Source of the DNA: Canna indica
Taxonomy: Eukaryota > Streptophyta > Magnoliopsida > Zingiberales > Cannaceae
Direction: 5' to 3'
DNA length: 64,000 nucleotides
Assembly: GCA_034359265.1 (NCBI GenBank)
Contig: CP136890.1
Span: 81,741,501 to 81,805,500 of the forward strand
Made by a program: the position numbers and the translations under genes. Within the stretch, counting starts at the first letter, position 1; each line of letters starts with the position of its first letter. The notes beneath the pieces are model-generated. The model was not told where the DNA came from. It saw only the letters and a program-made list of their open reading frames with translations, and made no database searches. Below, in pieces: positions 21,880 to 34,149 of the stretch.

Positions 21880-22260
21880 CTCCTGATTTAGCATAGTTTT
21901 AGTGGTGACTTGCAAAGATACTCTGATGCTCAAGTGAGAATGAATTCCAACTGATGAATATAAAATTAGAATAAAGAGTATATCTTGTTTGTGCGTTGTA
22001 TATGTTTTATGGGGCAAGTTTAGGTACGTGATGAGGGTATCTCCCGGAATTTCATAATGATATGTCCTGAATGGATCAATTGTGATCCCTTAGACCGCGA
22101 GCTTATTATTGTTGAATCCTTGATGATAGAACGTAGGATGTTAATATCCTTGTTCAGCCGAGTGGAATTGCAGACCAAGTTATAACTGGTTCGATCTGAG
22201 TTCGATTCATGAGTAGGGGTGCTTTCGAGCACGATCAAAGAACTAGTCCAGTGCAATATA
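21880..22260 (-). mobile_element. Degraded Tat-like LTR relic
   Basis: Segments such as AAAGATACTCTGATGCTCAAGT and the end GAACTAGTCCAGTGCA parallel the LTR at 16117-16562 (GACACTCTGGTGCTCAGGT, GTACTAGTCCAATCCA) in the same order and strand. The first motif is shortened here: its core is CTCTGATGCTCAAGT. No internal region accompanies it, so it is probably an old solo LTR. Confidence 0.5.
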
Positions 22261-22366
22261 TAGTGTAAGTTAATATAAATTGCCTCGTGTATATATATTT
22301 TCAGGCCCTCATCATATATGTGAGCTCGATTAGTCTCATGTTAATGTACACAGATGAATAAATTTA

Positions 22367-22864
22367 GGGTAAATTACACTGACATTTCCTGAGGTTTAGT
22401 GAAATTACACTGACATTTCCTGAGGTGTAGTGAAATTACACTGACCTCCTCTCTATTTGTCTAGGTGACACTCACCTCCCCTGTAGCTAACGGTGTTAAA
22501 TGGGGTCCGTTAGTCATGTGATTTATCTCTTATGTCACTTGTTGAAAAATTATTAAAATACATGCATAAAAATAGTTGAATAAATATTTTAAAATAAAAA
22601 TTTAAAATGAATTATTTTTAAAATATAAATTTTGAGAGAAATAAAAATAACATAAGAGTATCTTTATCATTTTAGATAAGAAAAAACTACAAATATTTTA
22701 AAAATGTCATTAGTAAGCGACAGACACTCCACTAATAATTTTCGTTAGTATGGGAGGTCTGTGTAATCTTTACAAAATTCATGGGGTTATAAGACAAAGT
22801 TACAAATAGAGAAGAGTTCAATATAATTTTATTAAACCTCAGAAGAGACAAGTGTAATTTACCC
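22367..22864. mobile_element. MULE-type MITE, 498 bp
   Basis: Long imperfect terminal inverted repeats: the left starts GGGTAAATTACACTGAC and the inverted right starts GGGTAAATTACACTTGTC. Similarity extends about 80 bases inwards. A perfect 9-bp duplication ATAAATTTA flanks it (22358-22366, 22865-22873), diagnostic of Mutator-like elements. The left arm carries an extra tandem copy of about 37 bases (AGTGAAATTACACTGACATT unit). The interior is AT-rich and non-coding. Confidence 0.85.
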
Positions 22865-22921
22865 ATAAATTTATGCCTTCAAAGCTTTTGGAACATACAA
22901 CAATATAACGACTTGATTAGT

Positions 22922-22946
22922 TGACCAAGTTGACCAAGTTGACCTA
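22922..22946 (+). promoter_or_regulatory. Three tandem TTGACC (W-box type) motifs
   Basis: GTTGACCAA repeated, giving TTGACC three times at 9-base spacing. TTGAC(C/T) is the core bound by WRKY factors. The site lies 1.7 kb upstream of the SULTR start, so any role is speculative. Confidence 0.35.
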
Positions 22947-22949
22947 CTT

Positions 22950-24012
22950 GTCTTAATTCTCAGTAAATGCTACTAGTTGTGATCCAATTAAGTCACCAAT
23001 CATTGAATTCAAGTCACGTGCCAAGAGCAGTCGACTCCATCTCCAAACGCCAACATCCATCGCGTCTCAAAGACAGTAGTAAACGAGCTAGTATTCTAAC
23101 CTATTAATTAAGGCTAGACATTAAAATAAATGTGTGGTCACAAATGTGAACAAATGCATTTTTATAATAAAACCCAAGGCACTCTCTAATTGATCACAGT
23201 CAATGCCGGTTATAGGTACGTACAAATTATTGATCATCTGGTCTACATAAATTGAAACCGAGCCAATCACATCAAAGACTAGCTACCTATATATAGATGA
23301 TAGATGCTCCATTTTAATTAAATGATCGTCTATGAACATTCTTAATTAACCATAAGACAATGAACTTATCTTCTATCACTACTCTTTTCTTCTTCTCAAA
23401 CAAAATTAACTTTAATAAAGTCTACGGATCGAAGGCAATAAAAGTTTTCTATATTCTAATTCATGTATGGATGTTATGTGAAGTTCCAAATGCGCTAATA
23501 TATGTAATATATACATATTTAATTAGTGCTCGATATGCATAACGAATATATATCTTGCCTCCTAACATATATAAATATAAGAATATATAAAAGTATTATT
23601 CACTTTATCATTTTTCTTTGCTAAAAGAAATTAACTGGCTCATATTCCTCCAACCTTTTGCACTTCTTTTGCAGATTGATGGGCCCTAATGGCGACGTAT
23701 ATTGACGAGTGTGCTATGGAGTTTTCTAGCACGAGGAAGGATGAGGAGGAAAGGAAAAGAAGGCTAAGTATTCATCCGCCGGCCAATCTATTAATGGCCC
23801 AGGGGAGAATTCATCTGCAGCACGTCAAAAAAAATGCGTGGGGGTCAAGGAGGAAGAAGGGAAGTGGATGGAAAATAGATTCTTGTGGCTTTACAGAAAG
23901 GAGAAGTGGGACTGCGTATATTTGGTGGGGCGGCAGAAGCCAATCAATGGTGTAGTCCTGTTACAACCACATACCAAGTGGAAGATGAAGATAGACAGTA
24001 GAGCCCGGGCAT

Positions 24013-24044
<32 letters not shown>

Positions 24045-25078
24045 CGCGCGGGGTGTTTGATGAAATGACTGAGGGAGGGAGAAGTGTTGGATGAAATGAC
24101 TTGTTTTGATCAGTATGGAGAATCTCACTGTACATGATGGGCAGAGATATCTAATCTACTTTTTTCACTATATATAATCTCAGCGGAATTCTGCGGCCTC
24201 AATTATAAGGTCAGACTTTGATGCTTTCGTTTTAGTTTCTTACTAAAGTGTGTCTCCTTTTCGCTTATCTTCTTCTGAAGGTTGTGGATCCGTGTTATCA
24301 TGCTTCTATGTAAGATTAATTATGGGTCACTTTTAAAAGGTCGGAATTGGATTCTTAAAATCAAGTTTCAGTCAAATTTTTCCTTGAAATGAGTTAGTGT
24401 TGTCACATACACATCCCTTTCGTATATGACCAGCCATGAGAGAGGGAAGAGGAAACATCAAAGACAAAGAGTTGGTCCATCCCGAACATGATCTGATGCT
24501 TTGTGTCACAACACTAAAGCTGTTCAAATTCAAAAAGTGATTTGCGATTTAGAGAATATACATGTGACCATGTAAGTGGACCCCCTTATATAATTGGCTG
24601 ATAAAGCTGAAACGTCATTTATAGAACTAGACTGCTGAATGAAAAGAATTCTTCACCGAACACCCACTGACCACTGTCGATCGAGTATGACACCAGAGAT
24701 TTTACTCAGAAAAGTATGTTCCCAATTAAAATTGAAAATTTCGGGTGAAGCTTAGTAAATTTTTGCCCTGTCCTTGAACCTGATGAGATAAGTCTTGTTA
24801 ACTGAATAATAATAGCAAGTCCTTTTCTCTCTCCCACAAGTGGAACAGTCTTTCTGTTTGCTTCTTGTTGTTGTTGCATGGGTTGCAAAAGATTTCTTGG
24901 TATGCAGTGGTTAGCCATTTCCGAAGCAATCTCCAAAAAGGAGAGAGATTCCAAATCATTTTGCCTTTTTTTTGTTTAATGTTTTTGGTAATTAATCATT
25001 ATCCATGTATTTGGAGGGCTTTGCCAATTGAAGAATTTACCGTAAGTATGTATAAATAAGCCCCGGCATTATTATTAT
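22950..25078. other. Intergenic DNA, no gene seen
   Basis: AT-rich with short frames only. Frames at 23689-23955 (plus) and 24706-24954 (minus) are below 90 codons, show no domain and no flanking exon partner. A (GA)n tract is at 24018-24045. Confidence 0.55.
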
Positions 25079-25450
25079 GCTCCGCTTGATGGGATAACTC
25101 ATCCATCAAGCCTTATAAGTCAACACTACATCCAACGCCATCACCCAAACATGAATCAACTCGAGTCTAAGAATTACACCTAAGTCGGTGACATGTGAGG
25201 CCTAGTCTAGTAGCGGCTCCACCCCATTACCTGGGCAACCCTTTCTCACATATATAGGCTTTCTCACTATGCTTAGGACTAGGTCTTGCTCTGATACCAT
25301 TTGTTACGCGCCGCTTGATAGAATATCTCACCCATCAACTTCATTATTCAATTTATTGGGTTAATTAAAATACTTAAGTTGAAGTTAATGATAGCACACT
25401 CAACAAGTCTTATAAGCCAACACTATATCCAATATACTCTCGACGTGAAA
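25079..25450 (-). mobile_element. TRIM-type miniature LTR retrotransposon
   Basis: Two short related repeats, about 25079-25145 and 25302-25450, share CGCTTGAT(G/A)G(G/A)ATA(A/T)CTCA and the ..CTTATAAG(T/C)CAACACTA segment. Between them the plus strand has GCTCTGATACCA (25288-25299), a perfect initiator-tRNA-Met primer site for a minus-strand element. The LTR edge TGTTACGCG follows at 25302. The interior is only about 150 bases and non-coding. The left repeat has lost about 60 central bases. Confidence 0.7.
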
Positions 25451-27324
25451 CTAAACCGATGTATTACAATTATATCCTATGGTTCAAAGATCATATTCCA
25501 AGTTCTTTTTTAATATTATAGCTGTCTTTTTGGAGGGGATTTGATCAAGATAAGCTTGGAGCAAACATGACCCAGACAAATATTGTTTTTGTTTTAATGC
25601 CTCTGAAAGCGTAGATCATATTTATCTTAGATTGTGAATTCTCATACAGGGTCCGGACAGTGTACTGTCCTCCATTGTTGTCATCTAACCCCATCACACA
25701 TGACCTAGTCTACTGCTAGGTCAAGCTATGGTGCATATCCAAGCATCCAACAAGCCTTGTTGGATGTTGACTCAAATTGGGTGCCAATCAAGTCCAACAA
25801 ATTTGACCGGACCCTAATCAAAATTGATTTAATAAAGTTATAATCTTTGAAATTGATTAAACCATGCTGAACCAAGCCTAATTAGAATGTGCCATGTTGT
25901 TATGGGCCTTCAAGCCTAGCAATAGGCCATTTTGGCCCTTGTAAAATGATAAAGGCTAGCAGACCTTTTGTTTATCAAACATGGCATATTTAGGCCTTTT
26001 TAAGCCTAGAATGCAGCCCTTCATACACTCGTCACGTGAGCAAAAGTTCACTTGGTTAAACCCAGCATGCGAGCAGCGAGCCCCTCTCTTCACCATCTTC
26101 CTCACGGGAAAGAGGTTTCGAAGCAGCTCCTCTGTTCCGAATAGAGGAGCTGCAATAGCCCCTTCAATCCAGCGTTTTTCATGACGACCAGGCTTCAATC
26201 TGCAGTATCCTTCAGCCCATTTTCTCGGCTACGAACATGTCCTTCTTTGGCGCAATTCTTGGCTAAAATCTCGTTCTACATCCGCTTCCCCGTGCGAGTT
26301 GTAGTCCTGCAACGCTCCGGGACGACGCAGACTTGCGACATGTGAAGGGACAATGCGGCGCACCAGCGTAGCCACCGGGGGATTCATCACCGACGTCATC
26401 GACGTCGGACGAGGAGTTGGATGAGGAGACGAGAGGAAGTGGGGAGGTGAACCAAAGGCGGAGGCAACGAGTTGGTGGTAGAAGTTACCCGCCGGTGAGC
26501 TGTGCTTGGACGCGGCGATGTGGTGGTGATGATGCAAATGGGCGCGCTTCAGTTGTCGTCGCTCCTAACCGCCCAAGACCTAGGAGTTGGCGAACTCGCA
26601 GCTCCGGGCAGAGAGGAGGGCAGCATGAGCATGGAGGCTATGGAGCATTTGCAAACCCCAAATAAAGTTTACGAGCTTTTTGCATTGTAGCCTAACTTAC
26701 ATCCTCTAATTACAACCTGCAAAACTTTAATGTTGCAATTACTCTATTTGGAGTTAACCAAACAACAAAAGTAGATTAAATATTAAACAACACCTAAGTG
26801 GAGAATGGAATTGTTCATTTTATGTGTTCAATACAAGTTTTAAATTAGTTGAGTTGAGTGAATTAACTCAGATAGGCCATTGTACATGTTACAAAACCCT
26901 ATTTGGTATTTCTTTTTCTATTAAATGATGCCCAGTGACTCCAAAATATTTTCATTTACCATTTAGTGATCCAGAATTATAAAATTAAAATTAAAATTGT
27001 CCATAACTTTATCTGCTTTTCAATTATTTATTTATTTTTTAAAAAATAATTTTATAACATAGTCATTATAAAACATGCACATATGCAAAATATATACACA
27101 CAAAGTGCATTTACAAGTATATATAGATATAGAAAAAAACGCATAAAATACTTTACCAAAAGTTGAACAAAAAATCTATTTAGATCATATCGGGATGTCT
27201 AAATATTAAGATATCCGGGTGTCTAAATATTAAGCTTTCCAATTATTTAACTTCTAACTAAGAAAAATAATGTCATTCCTATTTATTTCGTTTTATACTC
27301 ATCATTTTTAATATAAATTAGGAC
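25451..27324. other. Intergenic DNA with a GC-rich open frame of unknown nature
   Basis: Most of this stretch is AT-rich and empty. About 26040-26690 is GC-rich. A 102-codon minus-strand frame (26229-26537) contains VATLVRRIVPSHVASLRR and is overlapped by plus-strand frames. I cannot assign a family. It may be a gene fragment (perhaps the targeting-peptide exon of an organellar protein) or chance. Confidence 0.35.
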
Positions 27325-27332
27325 CACTTTAT

Positions 27333-27954
27333 TAGGGGTGAGCATCAGTTCGATTCGGTTATTAACCGAACCGAATCATCGGTTAACAAAATCAAATCAT
27401 CGGTTAACAAAACCGAATCAAAAGAAATCTTTTAACCATTTACCGAATCGAAAAAATTTGATTAATTCAGTTTGGTTCGATTAACCGGAAAGATTAAAAA
27501 AAATAACCAATTTTTTTATTTTAAAAAATGCATATGCTAAGACTTGAACCCAACCAGAGCAAATAGACAACCTAACCTTAATTTCATACCCTTCTAACCA
27601 TCTTAGCAAACTTCATTATCAATTTATTTATAACTAACACATATTATATATATAATCGAGCAAACTTCATTAGAAATTTATTTATAACTAACACATATTA
27701 TATATATAATCGAATGTGGCAAGAGACTTAACATTACACTTAATCATTAAGGCAAATAATAATATATAATATAATTGTTATATATATATATATTCGATTA
27801 ATTCGATAAATGAATTGAACCGTCGATTAATTTATCGAACCGAACCGAAAATCAAAACCAAATTTTTTTTAACCAAAATTAATTCGATAAATTCGATTCA
27901 ATTAAATCGGTTTCGGTTCGATTTCGATGAATCGGAGAATTTTGCTTACCCCTA
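27333..27954. mobile_element. Non-autonomous hAT element, 622 bp
   Basis: Terminal inverted repeats TAGGGGTGAGCA (left) and TAGGGGTAAGCA (inverted right) with a perfect 8-bp duplication CACTTTAT (27325-27332, 27955-27962). Sub-terminal CCGAACCGAA / TTCGGTTCGA repeats occur in both orientations. Inside, a segment of about 58 bases (CAAACTTCATTA..CACATATTATATATATAATCGA, shortened) occurs twice in tandem at about 27608 and 27660. No coding frame. Confidence 0.85.
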
Positions 27955-28045
27955 CACTTTATTGTTATTTTGATCGATTTTTAAGTTTTCAAAGATATTA
28001 AGAAATAAATTTATTTCATAACTAATTTTTATTTACCTATTTTTA

Positions 28046-28100
28046 TTCACTACGCCAAGGATGTACCGCTATGTTAGTTGACCGCTGTGCGACGCCGAGG
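28046..28100. mobile_element. Possible DNA-transposon terminus
   Basis: CACTACGCCAAGGATG followed by GACCGCTGTGCGACGCC resembles a CACTA-like end, but no second end was found. It lies about 170 bases upstream of the galactosyltransferase start and may simply be 5' flank. Confidence 0.25.
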
Positions 28101-28271
28101 ACTTCCCTTCGACCTCTTTCCTCCACCACGCAATGTAAATAGTTGCCGAGTTAACGCGGTAAATTGACCACCTGTATCCCGTTCCCAAGTCCTCTTCCCT
28201 TCGCCCGCCCTCTTTCTGCTCTTCGTTCCTCGAAACGAGCCCAAGAAGAAGAAGAAGGGAAGCCCAACCAT

Positions 28272-31200
28272 ATGAGGGGAAAGAGCGTCAACGGCGGACG
28301 AAGAATGTCGGCGAAATGGACGGCCGTCCTCTGCGCCTGCTGCTTCGTGCTCGGGATGTTCTTCACCAACAGGTCGTGTCCGAACCCCTCATCAAACTTC
28401 GCATTGCGTTAACCCTTACTGGCATTAATTGCGATCCCTTTCGCCATGGCAGGTTCTGGGCGGGCCAATATTCCAGTAGCCAGGTCATCTCCGCCAGGAG
28501 CCGTGAGCAGGAGTTGCAGATCGTCGCGGAAGATTGCGCATCCAAAACGGTCCGCATTGATTTTATGCGATGGATTTTGGTTCTGATATGCGTGTTTCCT
28601 GATGCTTTCGATTTCTTCATTTGGTCGCAGAGGCCGGCTCAGGATGAGGACGTGATGGGGGAGGTGACCAGGACGCACGAGGCTATTCAGTGCGTAATTG
28701 AATTTTAGAAAGCTTGAATTTTGTGCCTTTTTGTGTTGGATTTGCTCGAACTTTTGAGAACTCAGCTTGGTAGGAGGGCATATGCGTTTTTTAAATTTCA
28801 GATCTTTGGATAAGACGATCTCGACGCTGCAGATGGAGCTGGCGGCGAAGCGCAGTGCGAAGGAGCTAATCCACGCAGATGACACATTGATGATGGCTGG
28901 GTCAGGTCAGCAAAAGAAGAAGGCATTTGTTGTCATAGGGATTAACACTGCTTTTAGCAGCAGGAAGAGGAGGGATTCTGTAAGGGAGACTTGGATGCCC
29001 CAGGGTAGGTTGAACTTATTCTTTTTTTTCTAAAAAATCATCTTAATTTTACTTTGTGAACTCTTCTGGTAGTTGTCATGTTGCATGCAAGCAGAGATTC
29101 TATTCTTTTGATTAGGACACGTTCTTTTCTCTCATTTCCTTGTTTTCATTTGGTACAATGACTACGTAGTACTAACACTGTCGTAAATAATAACTATTCT
29201 GATATTTGATGCTCGTCTTTTTGCTTCCAACCTCTTTAAACATTATGTGGTGAACCTTCTTTATTGTTGCATAGCAATAAGAAAGAGTAATATAAAAGTT
29301 GATCAATGGTCATAACTATCAAAGCGAAACAAGGACACAATAAAAAGATAAAGTCTGTTTTAAGTAGTACAAGATGAAGTTGAAGGAATGATGGAGAGAC
29401 AAATTTCAGCAAATAACTTGATGACCAATTCATTTGTTATAGTTTCTGTCATCTTCTTTGTCTTTTCTATATACAATGACTAAAGTGCTTCCTTGATCAC
29501 CTACATGATTTCTGAGTTTTTTCCATTAGGTGAGAAGCTTCAACAACTAGAACATGAAAAAGGAATTGTCATCCGGTTCATGATTGGCCATAGGTAAACA
29601 CTAGTACCTCTTTAATTTTAGAACATAGTTTTTCCCTATAATATTTGCAATATTTGTGTTGCCATTTTGTCATTGTTGAATTCATTTATCTATTATCATA
29701 AGACACAATTTTCTTTGTGAGTATGTCAAGCTTGTCAAGATTCTTAGTTTATTTTTAAAACCATCACGAGAATTAAAATTGGCCAACAAAAGTATACCAA
29801 GAATATTTTCAATTAATTGGACAACAATATTTCGGTCAAATGGCATAAAATTTTGATAGTTGAAAATGTTCCTCTAGGAAGAATGTAGTTGTTTATGGGA
29901 AGACATCTAATTTGAGGATGAATTTCAAATATTATGTACCATGAATACCATACTGGTATGACTGCTTGCAGGTACACAATATACCTTGTTGTACTGAGGT
30001 ATACTGACAAGTGATAATACAACTATTGTATTATGTTTGTATGGGAATATAATATACCAATTTGCCATTTCATTTGGGTTTGAAAGGGAAATCATTGACG
30101 ATACATTAGATGCAGTTTAAGGGAGGAAGCTTGGAATACTGTGCTAGGACGAAATAGTAACGCTTATTACCTTGTTTTTTCTGAAATCTATTTGCTAAAA
30201 GAATAGGGTCTCTTTTATGTGTTCTGTGTTTGTAGTTAAACTATTAAGTCAGTTGAAGTTCAATTGTTGCATCACTTGGAAAAGGGATGAGATAAATTAG
30301 ATTTTTTACTGGGACTACCATGGTCAAATTGGTATTTCTTTTAAAAGAAGCAGCATAAAGTAGTCACCGGAAGAGAGGCTAAAATCTACGGGACCACTGA
30401 TTTGAGTCAAATATTAGAAAATAGAAATTAGAACAAAGTTTTAAATTTTGACCCATTACTGATTTTCAAATCTTATTGCACTGGTGTTGGCCTGAGTTAG
30501 TGAGAAGTATACTGTTCATCATTATCAATAACACTGCACTGTGTTTGTGATTTTATTAAATGTAAAAAAAAGATATATAATGACTAGTTTTATTAGGATC
30601 AAGCTTCTACTGAAGAATTTCACACTTAGTTTTTCTTGTTGGATTAAATGTTTAACCTTTTTTATATATTACTGTATGTCTGTGGTAACCTAAATGTTTA
30701 CTCTAGCTATTCATTTTTTTCTGGTTAGTTCTGATTCATGCATATGTAGCCTTGTTGTATCTTATATTTGTCTTTTGTAACCTGTAAATCTTCCCTCTGG
30801 TTATTAATATTGTTTATTGTTAAGATACAACATGTATCTTTTTCACTTATTTTTGACTCAAATTATATGGCAATATCCACTTTATGTTGACATTCTTCTT
30901 TCTTCAGTCCATTCAATAACATTGTAGATTAAGACTGTAACTATGCTAGAATAGCTTAACATTTCTATTTCTCCACAGTGCTACATCAAAAAGTATACTT
31001 GATAAGGCTATCGATTCTGAGGACGCTCAACATAATGATTTTCTCAGGCTGGTATGTTGGAACTCTAAGATTTTTTAGACTTCTATCCCCTTTGCTTGTT
31101 TAGGATTCTCTCAAGTTAGAGTTTTTTGCTTCAAAAAAATGATATGATGCTTGCCTTGTAGGATCATATTGAAGGTTACCATGAACTTTCTGCAAAAACA

Positions 31201-32098
31201 AAAATATTTTTTGCCACCGCTGTTGCCATTTGGGATGCTGAATTTTTTGTCAAGGTAGATGATGATGTTCATGTGAATATAGGTGTGTATTTGGACCAGA
31301 TGATATTTTATATTACACATTTTGTTGTGCTTGTGGAAGCAAATATTGATAAATAAAACACAGGAATGTTTGCTACAACTCTTGCACGACATAGATCAAA
31401 GCCACGAACCTACATAGGGTGTATGAAATCTGGTCCAGTGCTTTCAAATAAGTAATGTTTATTTACCTTTGCAGGGGCATGGTCCTCTTAATGCTTTATC
31501 AAAACTTCGTATCGAGTTCCATGTATCTAAATTATTTTTATCTTTGATTCAGGAATGTTAAGTACCATGAACCTGAATACTGGAAGTTCGGTGAGGAAGG
31601 AAACAAATATTTCCGTCATGCTACTGGACAGATTTATGCTATTTCAAAAGACCTGGCTATGTACATCTCAATAAATCAGTAAGATATGCTTGCATGCATC
31701 AGTTATTTGATTGAAATGATAGTTGACACTAATTAGTTAATGAAGATGTATGCTAATGGCAGGCCAATACTTCACAAATATGCTAATGAAGATGTATCAC
31801 TAGGATCATGGTTTATTGGGCTGGAAGTAGAACATATAGATGAGAGGAATATGTGCTGCGGGACTCCTCCAGGTTTGTTCTCTAGAATATATAAGTTCTG
31901 AAGTATTCATCCAAAAATATCTTCCGTTAACTGCTTTTAGCCTCTCTAGACTGCGAGTGGAGAGCCCAGGCAGGAAATGTGTGCATTGCATCATTTGACT
32001 GGAGCTGCAGTGGAATCTGCAAGTCAGTGGAGAAGATCAAGCATGTTCATAAAAAGTGTGGTGAAGGAGATGCAGCTGTTTGGAATTCTTTATTCTAA
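28272..32098 (+). CDS. Beta-1,3-galactosyltransferase (GT31, B3GALT7-like), complete, 11 exons
   Basis: Type II Golgi membrane enzyme that transfers galactose in beta-1,3 linkage to glycans, probably of arabinogalactan proteins or N-glycans. Exons: 28272-28372, 28453-28549, 28631-28689, 28802-29004, 29530-29593, 30979-31051, 31162-31282, 31364-31451, 31553-31678, 31763-31872, 31950-32098. All are GT..AG and in frame, 1191 bases, 396 residues (family about 390-410). A short basic N-terminus is followed by a membrane anchor at 16-32 ([16 protein letters not shown]), a DUF4094 stem to about 115, and the Galactosyl_T domain from 127 ([20 protein letters not shown]). The DxD-type metal site is DDD at 232-234 (KVDDDVHVN) and the conserved [10 protein letters not shown] has E320-D321. 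The C-terminal region is Cys-rich ([14 protein letters not shown]). Intron 5 is 1.4 kb and empty. The exact paralog is uncertain. Confidence 0.94.
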
Positions 32099-32954
32099 TT
32101 GGAGAGGTTTTGCTTGCAACTTACCTGCCGAGTCGGCAGAAAAACATGTTGCGGGACAACAATGAGTAGGAGCAACTTTTTAACTTCTAAACTGAGATAG
32201 GTGAATACAGGCATACATGAAGAAGCTGTTCCCTTTTCTAGCATGAGAACCTCATCATTGAGTCAAATGAAATGTTCAGATGTACTTGTTCTGTCTAATA
32301 TTTTCCATATATATGAGGGTTAATTAGCATGTAGGATTAGAATACTTGTTTAGAAGGGAAAGGAATGGATGTAAATTGCCAATAAGTTGCAAAATGTTTA
32401 GTCTAATTAAATGTATGATACAGCTAGGAAAGTTTTGGAAAGGCCTGTAATTTGATTCACTGTTTCTTTTCTTTCTCGTCACATTTCCTTGAAAAGATTG
32501 AATATTGTTATTTTCCAGAAGAGATTGTTATTTTTCTAGAATCTTTAGAAATTCTTTTTTTCTCTTATTCTTTTGTTTCTTTTGTCTCGTGGTATATGAT
32601 CTGTTATAAAAATTGAAAAAAAATACCTAATCTTTGTCTTAATCATAACAACATTGATCTTTTCAATATAATAACAAAGCCACAAGGATGAGTGTATATA
32701 GGCAAAAATATTTAGAAGTTGATGTAATGCAGTGACATGCTATGTAGAGCAATAATAAATGTTTTTATTTGCTTCGAAGAATAAGGGAGCATGGGGTGGA
32801 GCTAAAAGAGAAGAAATGGACAAACTTTTAATTTTCTGCAGAGGCAAATATTATATATATGAGGGCAAATTTGATATTTTTTTTATATAATAAGATAAAA
32901 TTAAAATTTGAGGAGGGGCAATTGTTTTCCCTATATATTTTCGCTCCTGTGAGG
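32099..32954. other. 3' flank of the galactosyltransferase, no other gene
   Basis: It includes the likely 3' untranslated region (to about 32450) and AT-rich DNA. No feature recognised. Confidence 0.5.
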
Positions 32955-33137
32955 GAGGATACGATAATTGATGAATTAATATTTATTATTTATTTAGTGC
33001 ATGAATTAAAAAAAAAATGAGAATAAAAAATATATATAATTGATATTATATTCGATGTATATTGAATTTAAAAATTTATTTTTAATCATTCATCATTTAT
33101 TATTCAATCTAATCATATTCAATAAAGCAAACATATC
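32955..33137. mobile_element. Relic of the Tourist-like MITE family of 45.8-46.2 kb
   Basis: TTTAGTGCATGAATTAAAA, the central TTCGATGTATATTGAATTTA and the end AAAGCAAACATA parallel the MITE at 45996-46202 in the same order. The left terminal repeat has decayed and no duplication is visible. Confidence 0.55.
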
Positions 33138-33551
33138 ATAAATTCTTTTGAGGATCCTTTACATTGAGATAAAATTTTGATGGTCAATGATGGGATTTTA
33201 ATATTGGATAGAATGCAAAAAAAGCTTTTGGAAATAGATCAAAAGTTTAAAGTTAAGTCAAGTAGTAGTAAAAATTCAAGGAGATGTTTCTTAAGTTGTC
33301 TTAAAAGGGGTAAAAATTTTACTTGATCTAGAAATTTCTTTAAAAGGTGTTAACATAATTAACCATACTTATAAAGGTGTTTTTGTAATTTTTTAAAATA
33401 GATATAAAAATAAAAATAAATTAACAACACAAATTAAATAATAGTCTTGTTTTTCTAGGTATAAATATTTGCTTGGTAAAGCAATTAAATTAAATAACTG
33501 CACCCCTAAAATCAAGCTCTACGAAACAAAACTAATTCATCATTGATAAAC

Positions 33552-33830
33552 CTAAGGGTGTTCATTGGGTCGGGTCGATCTAATGAACCCGAGAATTTGA
33601 CTCGACTCGATGCAATTGGGTCGGGTTGGGTTGGGCAATCACTAATCAGGATAGATTGGGTTCAATTTAATTAAATTCGATCATAATCAGATTGAGTCTT
33701 GAGTTTCAATATTTAAAATCCGATGACTCAAAATTCGACCTAATTATTTAATTATTTATATTAAAAAAATAAATTAATCCCGACCCGACCATACTAAAAA
33801 AATAGATTAATTCATAAACTCTTACAAGAG
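33552..33830. mobile_element. hAT-type relic
   Basis: TAAGGGTGTTCATTGGGTCGG and following GGGTCGGGTTGGGTTGGG / CCCGACCCGACC motifs resemble a hAT terminus and sub-terminal arrays (only the first 13 bases form the putative end). No clear right end or duplication was found. Confidence 0.4.
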
Positions 33831-34012
33831 AATCCATCAAATCATGTGACCATTTACTCTTCAATCATGTGGGCAGAATTAAACCATTATGTGCTTTTAT
33901 GGACGCTTGGTATTTTTTTCATCAACTCATTGCTAATCAAACCATCTTGCATGACCCATTGACCCGTGATGGATCGACAACACCTATATATTAAAATTCT
34001 TACTTTAACAGG

Positions 34013-34013
<1 letters not shown>

Positions 34014-34060
<47 letters not shown>
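34014..34060. repeat. (GA)n microsatellite
   Basis: About 22 uninterrupted GA units ending 90 bases before the p24 start codon, in its promoter or 5' leader. GA runs in this position can bind GAGA-type (BBR/BPC) factors in plants. Confidence 0.9.
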
Positions 34061-34149
34061 AGTCGCACATTGATTGTATCGGTGGCAATTACTCTTTCTT
34101 CGGAGAAGCAACGATCCCGTGAGAAGCTTGAAGGGGAAGGAAGGTCGAG

